This document shows positions 17,268 through 26,416 of a stretch of 64,000 nt of DNA, one piece after another; positions within the stretch are counted from its first letter, which is position 1, and the number at the start of each line of letters is the position of its first letter. This stretch comes from Candidatus Caccoplasma merdavium. Lineage in GTDB: Bacteria; Bacteroidota; Bacteroidia; Bacteroidales; UBA11471. The stretch is from assembly GCA_018715595.1 (NCBI GenBank), contig DVLI01000008.1, forward strand, positions 21,354 through 85,353, written 5' to 3'. The notes below the pieces were generated by a model, which saw only the letters and a program-made list of their open reading frames with translations, searched no databases and was not told the origin of the DNA. The position numbers were made by a program, and so were the translations under genes.

Positions 17268-19055
17268 TTAATCAATAGGCGTAAATTTCACATAATCCCA
17301 CAACTGATGGTATCTTGAATTGGTCTTGGCATTGATGTCCATCATCGTTGCTTTCAGCGTATGCTTACCGGAGTTTTCAAATTCGAGCTCTTCCCACAAG
17401 GTAATCATGGCCGTCCCGTAAGTTGCAGCCGTGAATCCTTGCGAACTGAGACCCTTGTAGATGTAGGCATTCGACATCTCCTTGTCGTCGAGCGTGAAAC
17501 GGGTAAGGCTACCGGCACCATAGAAATTATAGAGTATGGGGCTGCCGGCATAGCACAACTCCACTTTGTAACGACCCTTGATGATGGTCGGGGTTTCCAG
17601 TTCGACCCAACCGGCATAGCCGAGGTTGAGTTGCATGAGGTTGTTCATGTAAGCGCCATAATTGCTGACGTCTTTTTCGCGAGCGCTCTTGTATTTACAT
17701 TTCAGGAAGCCAATCTTGCGGTAATTCGAATAGCTGGCCTTGGAAGAGTTGGCGACATAAGTCTCATCTTCGACAAAGGCCGAGACATTACCATAATCGC
17801 CGTCACGTTTGTCCTCGGAAAGGTCGATGGCCGTCTCTCTTGATGTAAGTGCCGAAGTGAAAAGGGCACCCAAGTTCTGGTCGGCGCCATAGTTGTTGAC
17901 AAACGAAATAATCTCGGCGGTGTTGCAGAAGTCCCACATCACTGTTACAGGATCGGGTTGCCATACGGGGAGAATATGGTTGATTTTATGTATCAGGCCG
18001 TTTCGGGCTTCCATATTGCTGCGGAGTATCGTGGCACGCTCGTTGAAAGTATGCACGCCGGCTATGTCCTGGCAGGTAACCACCTGGTAGGTGCATTCGG
18101 TATCGAAGATATTGATTTGGCCTTCTTCGTTGAAATTGAAGAAATCGGCAATCGGTATCTCACGATCGAAGAAGTGGTAGGTCACATACTGGTAAAGGGC
18201 ATTGGTGGTATCGGTATAGTTCGTGCCGGCACCAAGGTGTGCACAAAGGTCCGACACCGAGGTTATTCCCTCGGCGGCATACACCTCGTCGGGAACAGCC
18301 AGGCAGGTGAAGCGTATCGTATTGATAGACATGCTGCCGTTGATGTTGTAGGTGGTGTCGCTGATGCGCGAAACGACTTGGTCATATCCGCACAACTCGG
18401 CTGCCCCGATGAAGATGTTGTACTCGTCATAGGGACGGAGTTTTTCGAGTATCGTCTCGGCCAGCGGGTGAATCACATCGCCCATCGTAAAGACTTCGCC
18501 ATTGGCGGTTTTCACGGCGGTGAATTTGGCCAGGCGGGCCTGGTTGTTGAGATAAATCGAGTCGGTGTTGTGGCGTGTATTGTCAAGTTCCGCATCATCG
18601 ACATCGGTAATCGTGTAACCGAAGGCGGTGGAGAGGTATGACTGGAAGAGCGTCTGCGCGGGAATCGATTCGCCGCTCTCGGCATAGGTAATCAAAGACT
18701 CGTCGGAGAGGTCATAGTTGAGGATATGCACCTGCACAACGGCCCGGGCATATTCCCGGTCGAGTTCCTGCACCGAAGAGACGCCTCTCCATGCCAGGAA
18801 TTCCTTCATGGCAGCATTGGTGGGACAGAATACCGTTGCGGTGGCATCGGCATCGTTCAGGGCGTTGTAGTAATCGGCATACTTCAACAGTTCGATCCAC
18901 ATCGAGAATTCATCGCTGTTCAGGGTAAGATAAGCAGCGCAAGTCATCTCAAGGGCATCGTTTGACGTCCTTATGAATGTAGTTCCCTCGTATGGATCTT
19001 TACAAGAGGTTATCAGTGTGACTAACGTCAGAATCAATAAAGAAAACTTTTTCAT
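17268..19055 (-). CDS. FAS1 (fasciclin) domain lipoprotein, 595 residues
   Basis: The N-terminus MKKFSLLILTLVTLITSCKD has a lipobox with Cys18. An upstream in-frame start at 19067 exists, but the ATG at 19055 gives a normal signal peptide. Two FAS1-like units are seen: the first has ATVFCPTNAAMKEFLAW near residue 75 and ends in VFTMGDVIHPLAETIL, the second has FTCLAVPDEVYAAEG near 250 and ends in GLIHKINHILP near 360. From about residue 370 a C-terminal beta-sandwich follows (YAGWVELETPTIIKGRYKVE, GKHTLKATMMD, LWDYVKFTPID), in layout like a CBM6-type or DUF5108-like module. It probably binds a glycan or another surface protein. It directly follows the SusD gene of the first pair in one operon. 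Confidence 0.85.
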   Translation of the reverse strand: MKKFSLLILTLVTLITSCKDPYEGTTFIRTSNDALEMTCAAYLTLNSDEFSMWIELLKYADYYNALNDADATATVFCPTNAAMKEFLAWRGVSSVQELDREYARAVVQVHILNYDLSDESLITYAESGESIPAQTLFQSYLSTAFGYTITDVDDAELDNTRHNTDSIYLNNQARLAKFTAVKTANGEVFTMGDVIHPLAETILEKLRPYDEYNIFIGAAELCGYDQVVSRISDTTYNINGSMSINTIRFTCLAVPDEVYAAEGITSVSDLCAHLGAGTNYTDTTNALYQYVTYHFFDREIPIADFFNFNEEGQINIFDTECTYQVVTCQDIAGVHTFNERATILRSNMEARNGLIHKINHILPVWQPDPVTVMWDFCNTAEIISFVNNYGADQNLGALFTSALTSRETAIDLSEDKRDGDYGNVSAFVEDETYVANSSKASYSNYRKIGFLKCKYKSAREKDVSNYGAYMNNLMQLNLGYAGWVELETPTIIKGRYKVELCYAGSPILYNFYGAGSLTRFTLDDKEMSNAYIYKGLSSQGFTAATYGTAMITLWEELEFENSGKHTLKATMMDINAKTNSRYHQLWDYVKFTPID

Positions 19056-19063
19056 AGGTGACA

Positions 19064-20632
19064 TCAATTATAGTAGGGGTTTTGTATTAACAAATCGTTC
19101 GCTTCAATCTCGGTCTGACTTATCGGCAAGAAAAGCGCATTGTCGTTATTGAGTACGGTACGCAACCACGACTCTCCGGCCTGTGTGTTGTATTTCAAGA
19201 CGTTGTTGACAAGGAACAATTCTTTGTACTCGTTGTTGTTCCGACGTCCGAAACGGAGGAAGTCATACCAAGCCTTGCCCTCTCCCACCAATTCGAGCGT
19301 ACGCTCATAGAGCACCAGTTCGAGCATGGAAGCCTCATCGAGCGATGCAACGCCAACGGGCGTAGCCTCGTATTCGATTTCGAGGTTGGAGCGGGTGCGT
19401 ATCTGGTTGATAAGCGCCATGGCAGCGGCCTTGTCATCATCATTCTCACCGTGGCTGCGCAGAATGAGCGCTTCGGCTTTCATGAGCATCACATCGGCGA
19501 CACGATAGATGATGTAATTGGGGTCGTAGTAAGAAACGGTGCGTTTGTCGGAGAGAGTCTGCGAACCGAGATATTTCCACACATACGACACGGTGGCCGA
19601 CTCATAGGTGGTGGGGTCGGAGACATAATATCCGCCATACATCGTGCGCACGGCCTCTTTGAGATCCACGAGTGTCTCGGTGTACTCATCGCCGAACTCC
19701 TGGGTCAAGGCCAAAGAGATGCAATAATTGGCATCGACATCGACATCGTCGAAGATTTTGGGCAGCGTATTGGTCTGCTCCTCTTCGTAGTTCCATTGCA
19801 ACTCAAATATCGACTCGTTGCTGTTTCCGGGATTGAACATCGAGAACCAGCTCGAATGGGTCGGGGTAGAAAGGAATGCGGGAGCATAGGGACTGTTCGA
19901 TTCCAAGATGCCATCGCAATAGGTAATGGCAGCTTCATAATCTTCGGCCCAAAGGCACACATCGGCACCGAGGGCATAGAGAGCCCACTTGGTGGCACGC
20001 CCCTTGGTTTCCCAGGCGGTATCGAACGACTCCTTGGCGGCACCCGTCGCGAGAGCGGTTCTTATATCCTCGCGGATTTGCGCTATGATTTCGGCTTCAC
20101 CGGCCTTGGGTACCTTCGTGGCGTAAGAGTCGTCTTCATAAGGCTCGGTAATGAGCGGTGCATCACGCCAGTTGCGCACGATATAGAAGTAACAGAGCGC
20201 ACGCAAGAAATAAGCCTCGGACTGATGCGAAAGCATTTCCGACATCTGGTAGGTATCATCGACCTTCTGTGCATCGGGCGCCCGTTTTATCACCGCGTTG
20301 GCCACGTTGATGATTTCATAGAGGTCACACCAGGTACACAAGTCCTTATCGGTAGGTTTTACCTGGAACTCCTGCAACTTGCTCCCTTTGCTGGCATAAA
20401 CACAACCGGCGCGCAACTCGCCCCAAGGTATCAGGTAAGGCACTACCATATCACGCAAGTAATAGTACCCGGCATTGAGCACGGCATCTACATCGGCTTT
20501 GGTCTGCCAGAAAGTTATACTCGGCTGTGAATTTTCGGGATATACTTCGAGCCAATCCTTGCAGGCGGTCGTCGAAAGCATAACTCCGAATCCCAAAGCG
20601 ATTGCGGCATATTTTATATTTTTTATCTTCAT
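19064..20632 (-). CDS. SusD/RagB-family glycan-binding lipoprotein (first pair)
   Basis: The 522-residue protein has a lipoprotein signal (LGFGVMLSTTACKDWLEVYP) with the KDWL-VYP start typical of SusD/RagB. It shows ITFWQTKADVDAVLNAGYYY, the SusD-like N-terminal helix, TPR-type helices (YFLRALCYFYIVRNWRDAPL), and the C-terminal ERTLELVGEGKAWYDFLRFG, which is the conserved ER-E-GEG-R-DL-R family motif. It should capture oligosaccharide and close over the SusC transporter encoded 11 bases upstream. The gene end overlaps the upstream region of the next FAS1 gene, in keeping with a single transcript. Confidence 0.95.
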   Translation of the reverse strand: MKIKNIKYAAIALGFGVMLSTTACKDWLEVYPENSQPSITFWQTKADVDAVLNAGYYYLRDMVVPYLIPWGELRAGCVYASKGSKLQEFQVKPTDKDLCTWCDLYEIINVANAVIKRAPDAQKVDDTYQMSEMLSHQSEAYFLRALCYFYIVRNWRDAPLITEPYEDDSYATKVPKAGEAEIIAQIREDIRTALATGAAKESFDTAWETKGRATKWALYALGADVCLWAEDYEAAITYCDGILESNSPYAPAFLSTPTHSSWFSMFNPGNSNESIFELQWNYEEEQTNTLPKIFDDVDVDANYCISLALTQEFGDEYTETLVDLKEAVRTMYGGYYVSDPTTYESATVSYVWKYLGSQTLSDKRTVSYYDPNYIIYRVADVMLMKAEALILRSHGENDDDKAAAMALINQIRTRSNLEIEYEATPVGVASLDEASMLELVLYERTLELVGEGKAWYDFLRFGRRNNNEYKELFLVNNVLKYNTQAGESWLRTVLNNDNALFLPISQTEIEANDLLIQNPYYN

Positions 20633-20643
20633 AGCTTTTCCGA

Positions 20644-23600
20644 TTAGAAGTTAATGTTAAATCCGAACGAGAAGCGGCGGCTGCGAGGCGTTTGGGCATC
20701 GTCTTCGGACAAATCTGTCACTTTCGAAGGAAGACTCACTTCGGGGTCTTGTCCTTTGTAGTTGGTAAAGGTCAAGAGGTCATAACCGGTAACAAATATA
20801 TTCAGCCCATTGATTTTCATCTTCTTGCAGATATTTTTTGGTATGCTGTAAGAGAGCGAAAGCGTTTTGAGGCGGAGGAACGAGCAATCCTCGACGAAGC
20901 GGTCAGAACCCAGATAGTTCAATCCGTAGTTATAGAGCGCGCGCGGGATTTCGGTCTGATCGCCCTCGGTACGCCAGCGGTTGAGCACGGCGGTACTTTG
21001 GTTGTCGCGGTTATACATGGCCTCGGCGTCCATGCGGGCGGTATTGATAACCTTCTGACCCAAGCGGTAGTGGAAGAATATCGTCAAGGCCAGATTTTTC
21101 CACTTCACGTTGACACCACCACCACCGGTCACCATCGGGTTGCAGTTACCAAGGTAAACGACGTCGTTTTCGTCGATTTTACCATCGTGGTTGATATCCT
21201 CGTACTTGGCATCACCGGGGTAACATACATACGTTCCGTTCTTCATGACAATGGGCTCGCCATTGAGGTTATACATGATGTTGTTCTCGGCATCGCGGGC
21301 ATAAGTATCTTCGGTATTCTGATATACTCCCTGGTAACGGAATCCGTAGAACGAACCGACAGCCACGCCGGTTTCGAGGCGTTGGGCATAAGAGCCGTTC
21401 GAGAGGGAGAAGGTCTCTTCGGAGAGGTTCTCGGGAAGTTCGAGAATCTTGTTCACGTTGCGGTTGATGTTGAAGTTGGCCGACACGGTCCAATCCTTGT
21501 TGCGGAATATTTCATAATCGATGCGATACTCCCAACCGGTATTGCTCAACTTACCCGAGTTGTAGTAAGCCAACTGGCCGCTCGAATATCCCACCGTAGA
21601 GGGAATCTTCACTTTGGTCTGCAACAAGTCATCGGTCACTTTATGGTAGTAATCGAAGGTCATGGTCATCTTGTTGTCCATGAAGCCGAGGTCGGTACCG
21701 ATGTTGTACTCGGTCGAGGTCTCCCATTTCAGGTTGTTGAGTTGCATCGAGTTGGGAGCGATGGCGGCATTGGTGTTGTAGTTGCCGATGGCCGAGTAGG
21801 TTCCGATATAGGGAGCCGTTCCGCTGGGAGCGTTACCACTTTGTCCCCAGCTGGCACGGAGTTTCAACTGGTTCCACCAGTCGAGCGATTCCATAAAATA
21901 CTCGTCCTGCATGTGCCAGGCCACACCCACGGAGGGGAAGATACCCCAACGGTTTTCTTTGGCCAAAGAAGAGCGGCCCTCACCGTTGACGGTAAAGCTG
22001 AACACATAACGGTCGAGCAGGTTGTAATTGATCATACCCACAGCACCCATGATGCGCGACTCCGAGGTTCCCGACCCGAGTTCCACGATAGAACCGCCGG
22101 CTACGGGGTCGGACATACCGGGTGAGGCTACACCGTAAACGGCTTCGGCCGAGTTGGAGCTGCGCGATTGCTCGGTGCGCCACAAGGCGGTAGCCGTGAG
22201 ACCGTGAATGCCAAACTGACGGCGGAAGATAAACTTGTTCTCGGTTTGCAACGAAAGGTTGTTGGAATAACCGTCGTAGCTATAATTGGCGTTGCTGTTG
22301 TCAATCGAGAAGTCGCCGGCCGTCTGCGGCAGGAACTGACGGGTCTTGACGGTTTTGAACTTCATGGCCACCCAACCGGTCCAAGTCAAGCCGGGAAGGA
22401 TATGGTAATTGGCCCGATAGGTCATGCGTTCCTCCCGTTGGTAGGTCTTGTTGTAGCTCTCATTGGCCATGATAATGGGGTGATAGTTCTTCTCACTTCC
22501 ATAAGCACCCTGGAACTCTTCGGCGTTCTGACGAATGAAATAGTTGTCGGTAGGCAGGCCGGTGGCATCGTCGATCCAATAAGGGCTCTTGTTGGGCATC
22601 TTGCGCATAGCCTCGGAACGGACGTTGTCCAAATAGGGTTCATCTTTTTGGGTATCGGTGTAGGCAAACTCGGCATACATGTCGAACTTGTCGGAGAAGC
22701 GGTAGGTCAAGTTGTAGTTGGCCGTGATACGGTCGAGACCGGTTCCGACGCTGGTACCACCTTCGTTCATGTAAGAGAGCGAGAAGCGGTAAGTGGCTTT
22801 TTCACCACCACCCGACATCGAGAAGCTGTTATCGTAAATCCAAGCATTCTTGGTAATGGCCGAGAGCCAGTCGGTATCGGCATTATACTCATCGAAATAA
22901 CGCCATGTGGGCATGTATCCGATTTCGGGGGTATCGAACAGCAGTTCGAGAAGCGACGAAGAGTTTTGGATACCTTGTGCATTGGCCGTGTTCCAGATGG
23001 CGTCTTGCATATAGGCCACATACTGGTCGCCGTTGAGCATCGGTATCGATTCGGGCTCGACTTTCACCGTGAACTTCGACGAGAAGGTGAAATTGGTTTT
23101 TCCGCGGGCACCTTTCTTGGTCGTAATCAAGAGCACGCCGTTGGCGGCCTTCGTTCCGTAAATAGCGGTAGAGGCGGCATCTTTCAATACCTCGACCGAC
23201 TCGATATCATAGGGGTTGAGGTTCAACATGTCGGCAAAATCCTCATTGTTGGCCGTGTTGAAGTCGAAGCTGTCGTCAATGTCGGTCGAATAGGGCACAC
23301 CGTTGATGACGATGAGAGGGTCGGTGTTTGAGTTCAAGGTCGCCGTACCACGGATACGAATCGAACCTTTGGAACCGGGGTCACCACCCGAGAGAATATC
23401 CACACCGGCGAGACGTCCTTGCAGAGCCTCTTCGATAGAGGATACCGGCAGGGTTTCCACGACACTCGACATGTTGATTTTCTGGGTAGCAGCGGTTTGT
23501 TCACGCACCGAAATACCCATGTCGGACATCTCGGCACGCTGGGCGGCCACCGTCACCTCGCCCAGCTCTTGCGAACTCGACTCCATGACGACGGTCAGGG

Positions 23601-23916
23601 TTTTCTGACCGGTGTAGGCGATACGCTGGGTTTCCATACCGATGAACGAGAACACGAGGGTTGCTGCACCGGAAGGAACACGGAGCGAGAAGGCACCATT
23701 GACATCGGTGGTCACACCGGTCAAGACACGGCGCTGGTCGTTCTCTATCGAGACGTTCACGCCAATGGAAGGCTCATGCTTTCCTTGAATGATTTCATAT
23801 ACTTTACCCGATATAAAGCCCGAATTTGTCTGTGCCGATAGGGTCGTGCTGAGAAGCAGGCACAGCAACAGAAGGCTAAACCGGAGCGGATTTGCGTTGA
23901 GAATTCTGTTTTTCAT
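20644..23916 (-). CDS. SusC/RagA-family TonB-dependent transporter (first pair)
   Basis: The 1090-residue importer begins at the ATG at 23916, which overlaps the upstream FAS1 stop in ATGA. It has a signal peptide (LLLLCLLLSTTLSAQ) and a carboxypeptidase-regulatory-like domain (GKVYEIIQGKHEPSIGVNVS). A TonB-box-like SQELGEVTVAAQR follows, then a plug with the canonical SusC motif (YDIESVEVLKDAASTAIYG, KAANGVLLITTKKG) and a barrel ending SFGFNINF. It would take up polysaccharide fragments across the outer membrane with its SusD partner. Compared with the second SusC in the operon it is fully canonical, and the two do not look like a recent duplication. Confidence 0.96.
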   Translation of the reverse strand: MKNRILNANPLRFSLLLLCLLLSTTLSAQTNSGFISGKVYEIIQGKHEPSIGVNVSIENDQRRVLTGVTTDVNGAFSLRVPSGAATLVFSFIGMETQRIAYTGQKTLTVVMESSSQELGEVTVAAQRAEMSDMGISVREQTAATQKINMSSVVETLPVSSIEEALQGRLAGVDILSGGDPGSKGSIRIRGTATLNSNTDPLIVINGVPYSTDIDDSFDFNTANNEDFADMLNLNPYDIESVEVLKDAASTAIYGTKAANGVLLITTKKGARGKTNFTFSSKFTVKVEPESIPMLNGDQYVAYMQDAIWNTANAQGIQNSSSLLELLFDTPEIGYMPTWRYFDEYNADTDWLSAITKNAWIYDNSFSMSGGGEKATYRFSLSYMNEGGTSVGTGLDRITANYNLTYRFSDKFDMYAEFAYTDTQKDEPYLDNVRSEAMRKMPNKSPYWIDDATGLPTDNYFIRQNAEEFQGAYGSEKNYHPIIMANESYNKTYQREERMTYRANYHILPGLTWTGWVAMKFKTVKTRQFLPQTAGDFSIDNSNANYSYDGYSNNLSLQTENKFIFRRQFGIHGLTATALWRTEQSRSSNSAEAVYGVASPGMSDPVAGGSIVELGSGTSESRIMGAVGMINYNLLDRYVFSFTVNGEGRSSLAKENRWGIFPSVGVAWHMQDEYFMESLDWWNQLKLRASWGQSGNAPSGTAPYIGTYSAIGNYNTNAAIAPNSMQLNNLKWETSTEYNIGTDLGFMDNKMTMTFDYYHKVTDDLLQTKVKIPSTVGYSSGQLAYYNSGKLSNTGWEYRIDYEIFRNKDWTVSANFNINRNVNKILELPENLSEETFSLSNGSYAQRLETGVAVGSFYGFRYQGVYQNTEDTYARDAENNIMYNLNGEPIVMKNGTYVCYPGDAKYEDINHDGKIDENDVVYLGNCNPMVTGGGGVNVKWKNLALTIFFHYRLGQKVINTARMDAEAMYNRDNQSTAVLNRWRTEGDQTEIPRALYNYGLNYLGSDRFVEDCSFLRLKTLSLSYSIPKNICKKMKINGLNIFVTGYDLLTFTNYKGQDPEVSLPSKVTDLSEDDAQTPRSRRFSFGFNINF

Positions 23917-26300
23917 AATACCCCATTTATAAAGTGTACACAACCATCGTCAAAGACGAAGGGGAAATAATCATAATCACCAACAATGGCCACTTCGCCA
24001 TTGTAACCGTCTTCGGCCACCTTCACGCTCATCGAAGAGCCGTTGTCATAGACATTGAGATGCACGGCAATCGTCTGCACGGCACCGTCGACAACCTCGG
24101 TGCGCGAGTTGAGGGTGATCAGGCCGCCTTCGGCCTCGGTATCCTCACCCCAGCCGAGGAAGGGGAAGTTCGATATGACTGCGGTGCTGAGCGGCACGAA
24201 ATAGACTTTCAGGTAATCTTGCAAGGCGGCAAGGTCGGTCACCACGGAGGCGGCAAAGAAATCGGCCGTCGTAGCGTCGGCGTTTGCCGTCGTCGTGATA
24301 CCGGGTATCTTACCGGCGACAATCGCCTCTTTTACCGCCCGGTTGGTAGGAATAAACATGAGGCAACTCTCGGTCATGAGGGTAAGAGACTGCGACTCCT
24401 CATCGATCATCTGACCGGTCATCAGCAACTGCATGAAGGCATTGAAGAGGGTGGTCTCATCGTTGCGGTGGGCATACATCATGGGGACGAAGTTGGAATA
24501 AAGCGCGTTGTCGAGACTACCCTCGAAAAGCTTTTGAGCACGGGTGCCGTCGTAAGAATAGGCACGACCGTTGGACCAATCCTCCCCGCGGAACTTCAAC
24601 TCTTCAAATTCACAATACACATCGGCTTCGGTCGTGGCGTTGCCCGTGTAGGTGATGAGGTTGTTGAAAAGGAAACTGTTGGTAATTTTCCCGTCCTTGA
24701 CATACCAGTAGAGACGATAGTCGGGAGAGAGTGTTCTGAACACATGGTTGCCCGAGAGCGGCAGCTCGGTGAGAGTGGTGGTAGAACCGTCGAGCGAAAC
24801 GACATGGGCATAGACATAACGTTGCTGTGCCGAGCTCGAAAGGTTCGACATATTGATTTCCAACCTCTTATCATCTACCGCATCGTAGGTGATGCCGTTG
24901 TAGGCCATCTGCGTGTCGGAGGGATAGAGCACGATATAATTCATCTCATTGGAACAAAGGGTGCTGATGAGGTCGGAATTGCTGAGCATCATCTGGAAGT
25001 TGTTGTAACGCTTGTATTGGTAGGCCGGGCCGGTCACCGCATTGTACTGGGCAGGGGGCGTGAGCACGTCGCAACCATAAAGCGTGCCGTTGACACAAAC
25101 CTTGCGGTTTTCCTGGGGAACGGCATCGACGTCGAAGTTAATCACCATGCCCGACGAGTTCTTGATGTCGCCACGGGTAATCTCCTCGGGGAAGACCACG
25201 GAGGCGGTATAGACACTGTTGACGAGAATATCCTGGATAACCGAAGTCTTCACCGAATCCCACACCACTTCGTTGCCGGGATAACCGGTTCCTTCGACGC
25301 CGAAATATTCCATATAGAAATTGTCAAGCGCCTCATTGGTAGGAGCGAACACACTATATGAAACCGACGAAAGGGTCGACATCTGCGTATAATCGGTCAC
25401 CGGCCATTCACTGGCAATGTTGGCCATGGGAGCGCGGTGATAATGCTGGTAGAGGTCTTTCCCGTTTCCATAGTCGATGGTGAGCTGCTCGTCTTTCACA
25501 TAATCGCTGTATACATCATAGAAGTCGAGGAAACGGGAGTAATTTCCACTCTTGTCCAACTCGGCATAGATGGTATTCAGCGGTTCGAGCACCTGATCGA
25601 TGAGATAGACATATCCGGTAGCCGTGACGATGGAATATTCATCGACCGACGCATTCGACACGTTGAATCCATTGGCACCCGTCCACTGCGAATTGGGATA
25701 AAAATATTCATAGTTATACTGGGCATCGATCAACTTGGTCTGGAACATGCGATAAGAAAAAATCGGAAGGAAACGTTCCAAATGGTAAACATAGCCTTCA
25801 AGACCCGTGGTATCGTTTACCACCTCATAAGTAAGATCGTCCTGGCTTTTGGTGCGGAATTTATAATAAAGCCCGGCATTCACCATGAGCTCCTCGTCGG
25901 TCGCGCCATCGCCTTCATCGGGACGGAAATTGATCAACTTGCTCTTGTCGAACGAATAATAGAGAATGTGGAAACCGATGAGTTTCTTCACCGTCTCGGC
26001 ACTGAGCTCCTCGATCGAATTCACGCCACATTCGTTTTTGAGATAAGCCGCAAAGGCTTCATCGTTGGGCGCCATCACCGTGTAAACACCCTTCCCTTGG
26101 AGAATGGGAGCATATCCGGCCATGTCGACACCTTTGAGGAAAATGGTGTAATTGCCTCTTTCTTGCAACGTTTCATAGATACTCCCTTTCAGCGACTCCG
26201 GCGTATCGTAATACGAGAGATTGTCCTGACAAGAAGTCCAAAAAACAGCCAAACAAAGCACACCGCATAGCACAACGTACTTTCCAAATGCGTTTTTCAT
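23913..26300 (-). CDS. Multi-FAS1 (fasciclin) lipoprotein, 795 residues
   Basis: First gene of the leftward FAS1-SusCD operon. The signal peptide ends in lipobox Cys24 (FWTSCQDNLSYYD). Fasciclin core-strand motifs recur near residues 73 (VYTVMAPNDEAFAAYL), 317 (YSVFAPTNEALDNFYM), 457 (YIVLYPSDTQMAYNG) and 648 (LMFIPTNRAVKEAI). The last unit closes with the FAS1 ending CVHFINGVL. That suggests about four FAS1 units filling the whole chain, with no separate carbohydrate-binding module visible. Its stop overlaps the SusC start by four bases, so the two are translationally coupled. A surface adhesin or glycan-binding partner for the SusC is the likeliest role, by inference. I saw no consensus promoter just upstream (26301-26416). 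Confidence 0.85.
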   Translation of the reverse strand: MKNAFGKYVVLCGVLCLAVFWTSCQDNLSYYDTPESLKGSIYETLQERGNYTIFLKGVDMAGYAPILQGKGVYTVMAPNDEAFAAYLKNECGVNSIEELSAETVKKLIGFHILYYSFDKSKLINFRPDEGDGATDEELMVNAGLYYKFRTKSQDDLTYEVVNDTTGLEGYVYHLERFLPIFSYRMFQTKLIDAQYNYEYFYPNSQWTGANGFNVSNASVDEYSIVTATGYVYLIDQVLEPLNTIYAELDKSGNYSRFLDFYDVYSDYVKDEQLTIDYGNGKDLYQHYHRAPMANIASEWPVTDYTQMSTLSSVSYSVFAPTNEALDNFYMEYFGVEGTGYPGNEVVWDSVKTSVIQDILVNSVYTASVVFPEEITRGDIKNSSGMVINFDVDAVPQENRKVCVNGTLYGCDVLTPPAQYNAVTGPAYQYKRYNNFQMMLSNSDLISTLCSNEMNYIVLYPSDTQMAYNGITYDAVDDKRLEINMSNLSSSAQQRYVYAHVVSLDGSTTTLTELPLSGNHVFRTLSPDYRLYWYVKDGKITNSFLFNNLITYTGNATTEADVYCEFEELKFRGEDWSNGRAYSYDGTRAQKLFEGSLDNALYSNFVPMMYAHRNDETTLFNAFMQLLMTGQMIDEESQSLTLMTESCLMFIPTNRAVKEAIVAGKIPGITTTANADATTADFFAASVVTDLAALQDYLKVYFVPLSTAVISNFPFLGWGEDTEAEGGLITLNSRTEVVDGAVQTIAVHLNVYDNGSSMSVKVAEDGYNGEVAIVGDYDYFPFVFDDGCVHFINGVL

Positions 26301-26416
26301 AGATTCTCGATAACTTTAAGTGTGTTATGTAATATATATGTTTTTCACAAAATAAGGTTTACAAGACAACGCGTCTCGCCCGCCGGAATTCCGACGAACG
26401 AAACGGCGGTGTAATC

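Noticed and set aside
26301..26416. Promoter for the FAS1-SusCD operon
   Set aside because: The minus strand has a near-match TATTTTG, but with one base too few between TA and TTTG and no -33 box; not listed as a feature.
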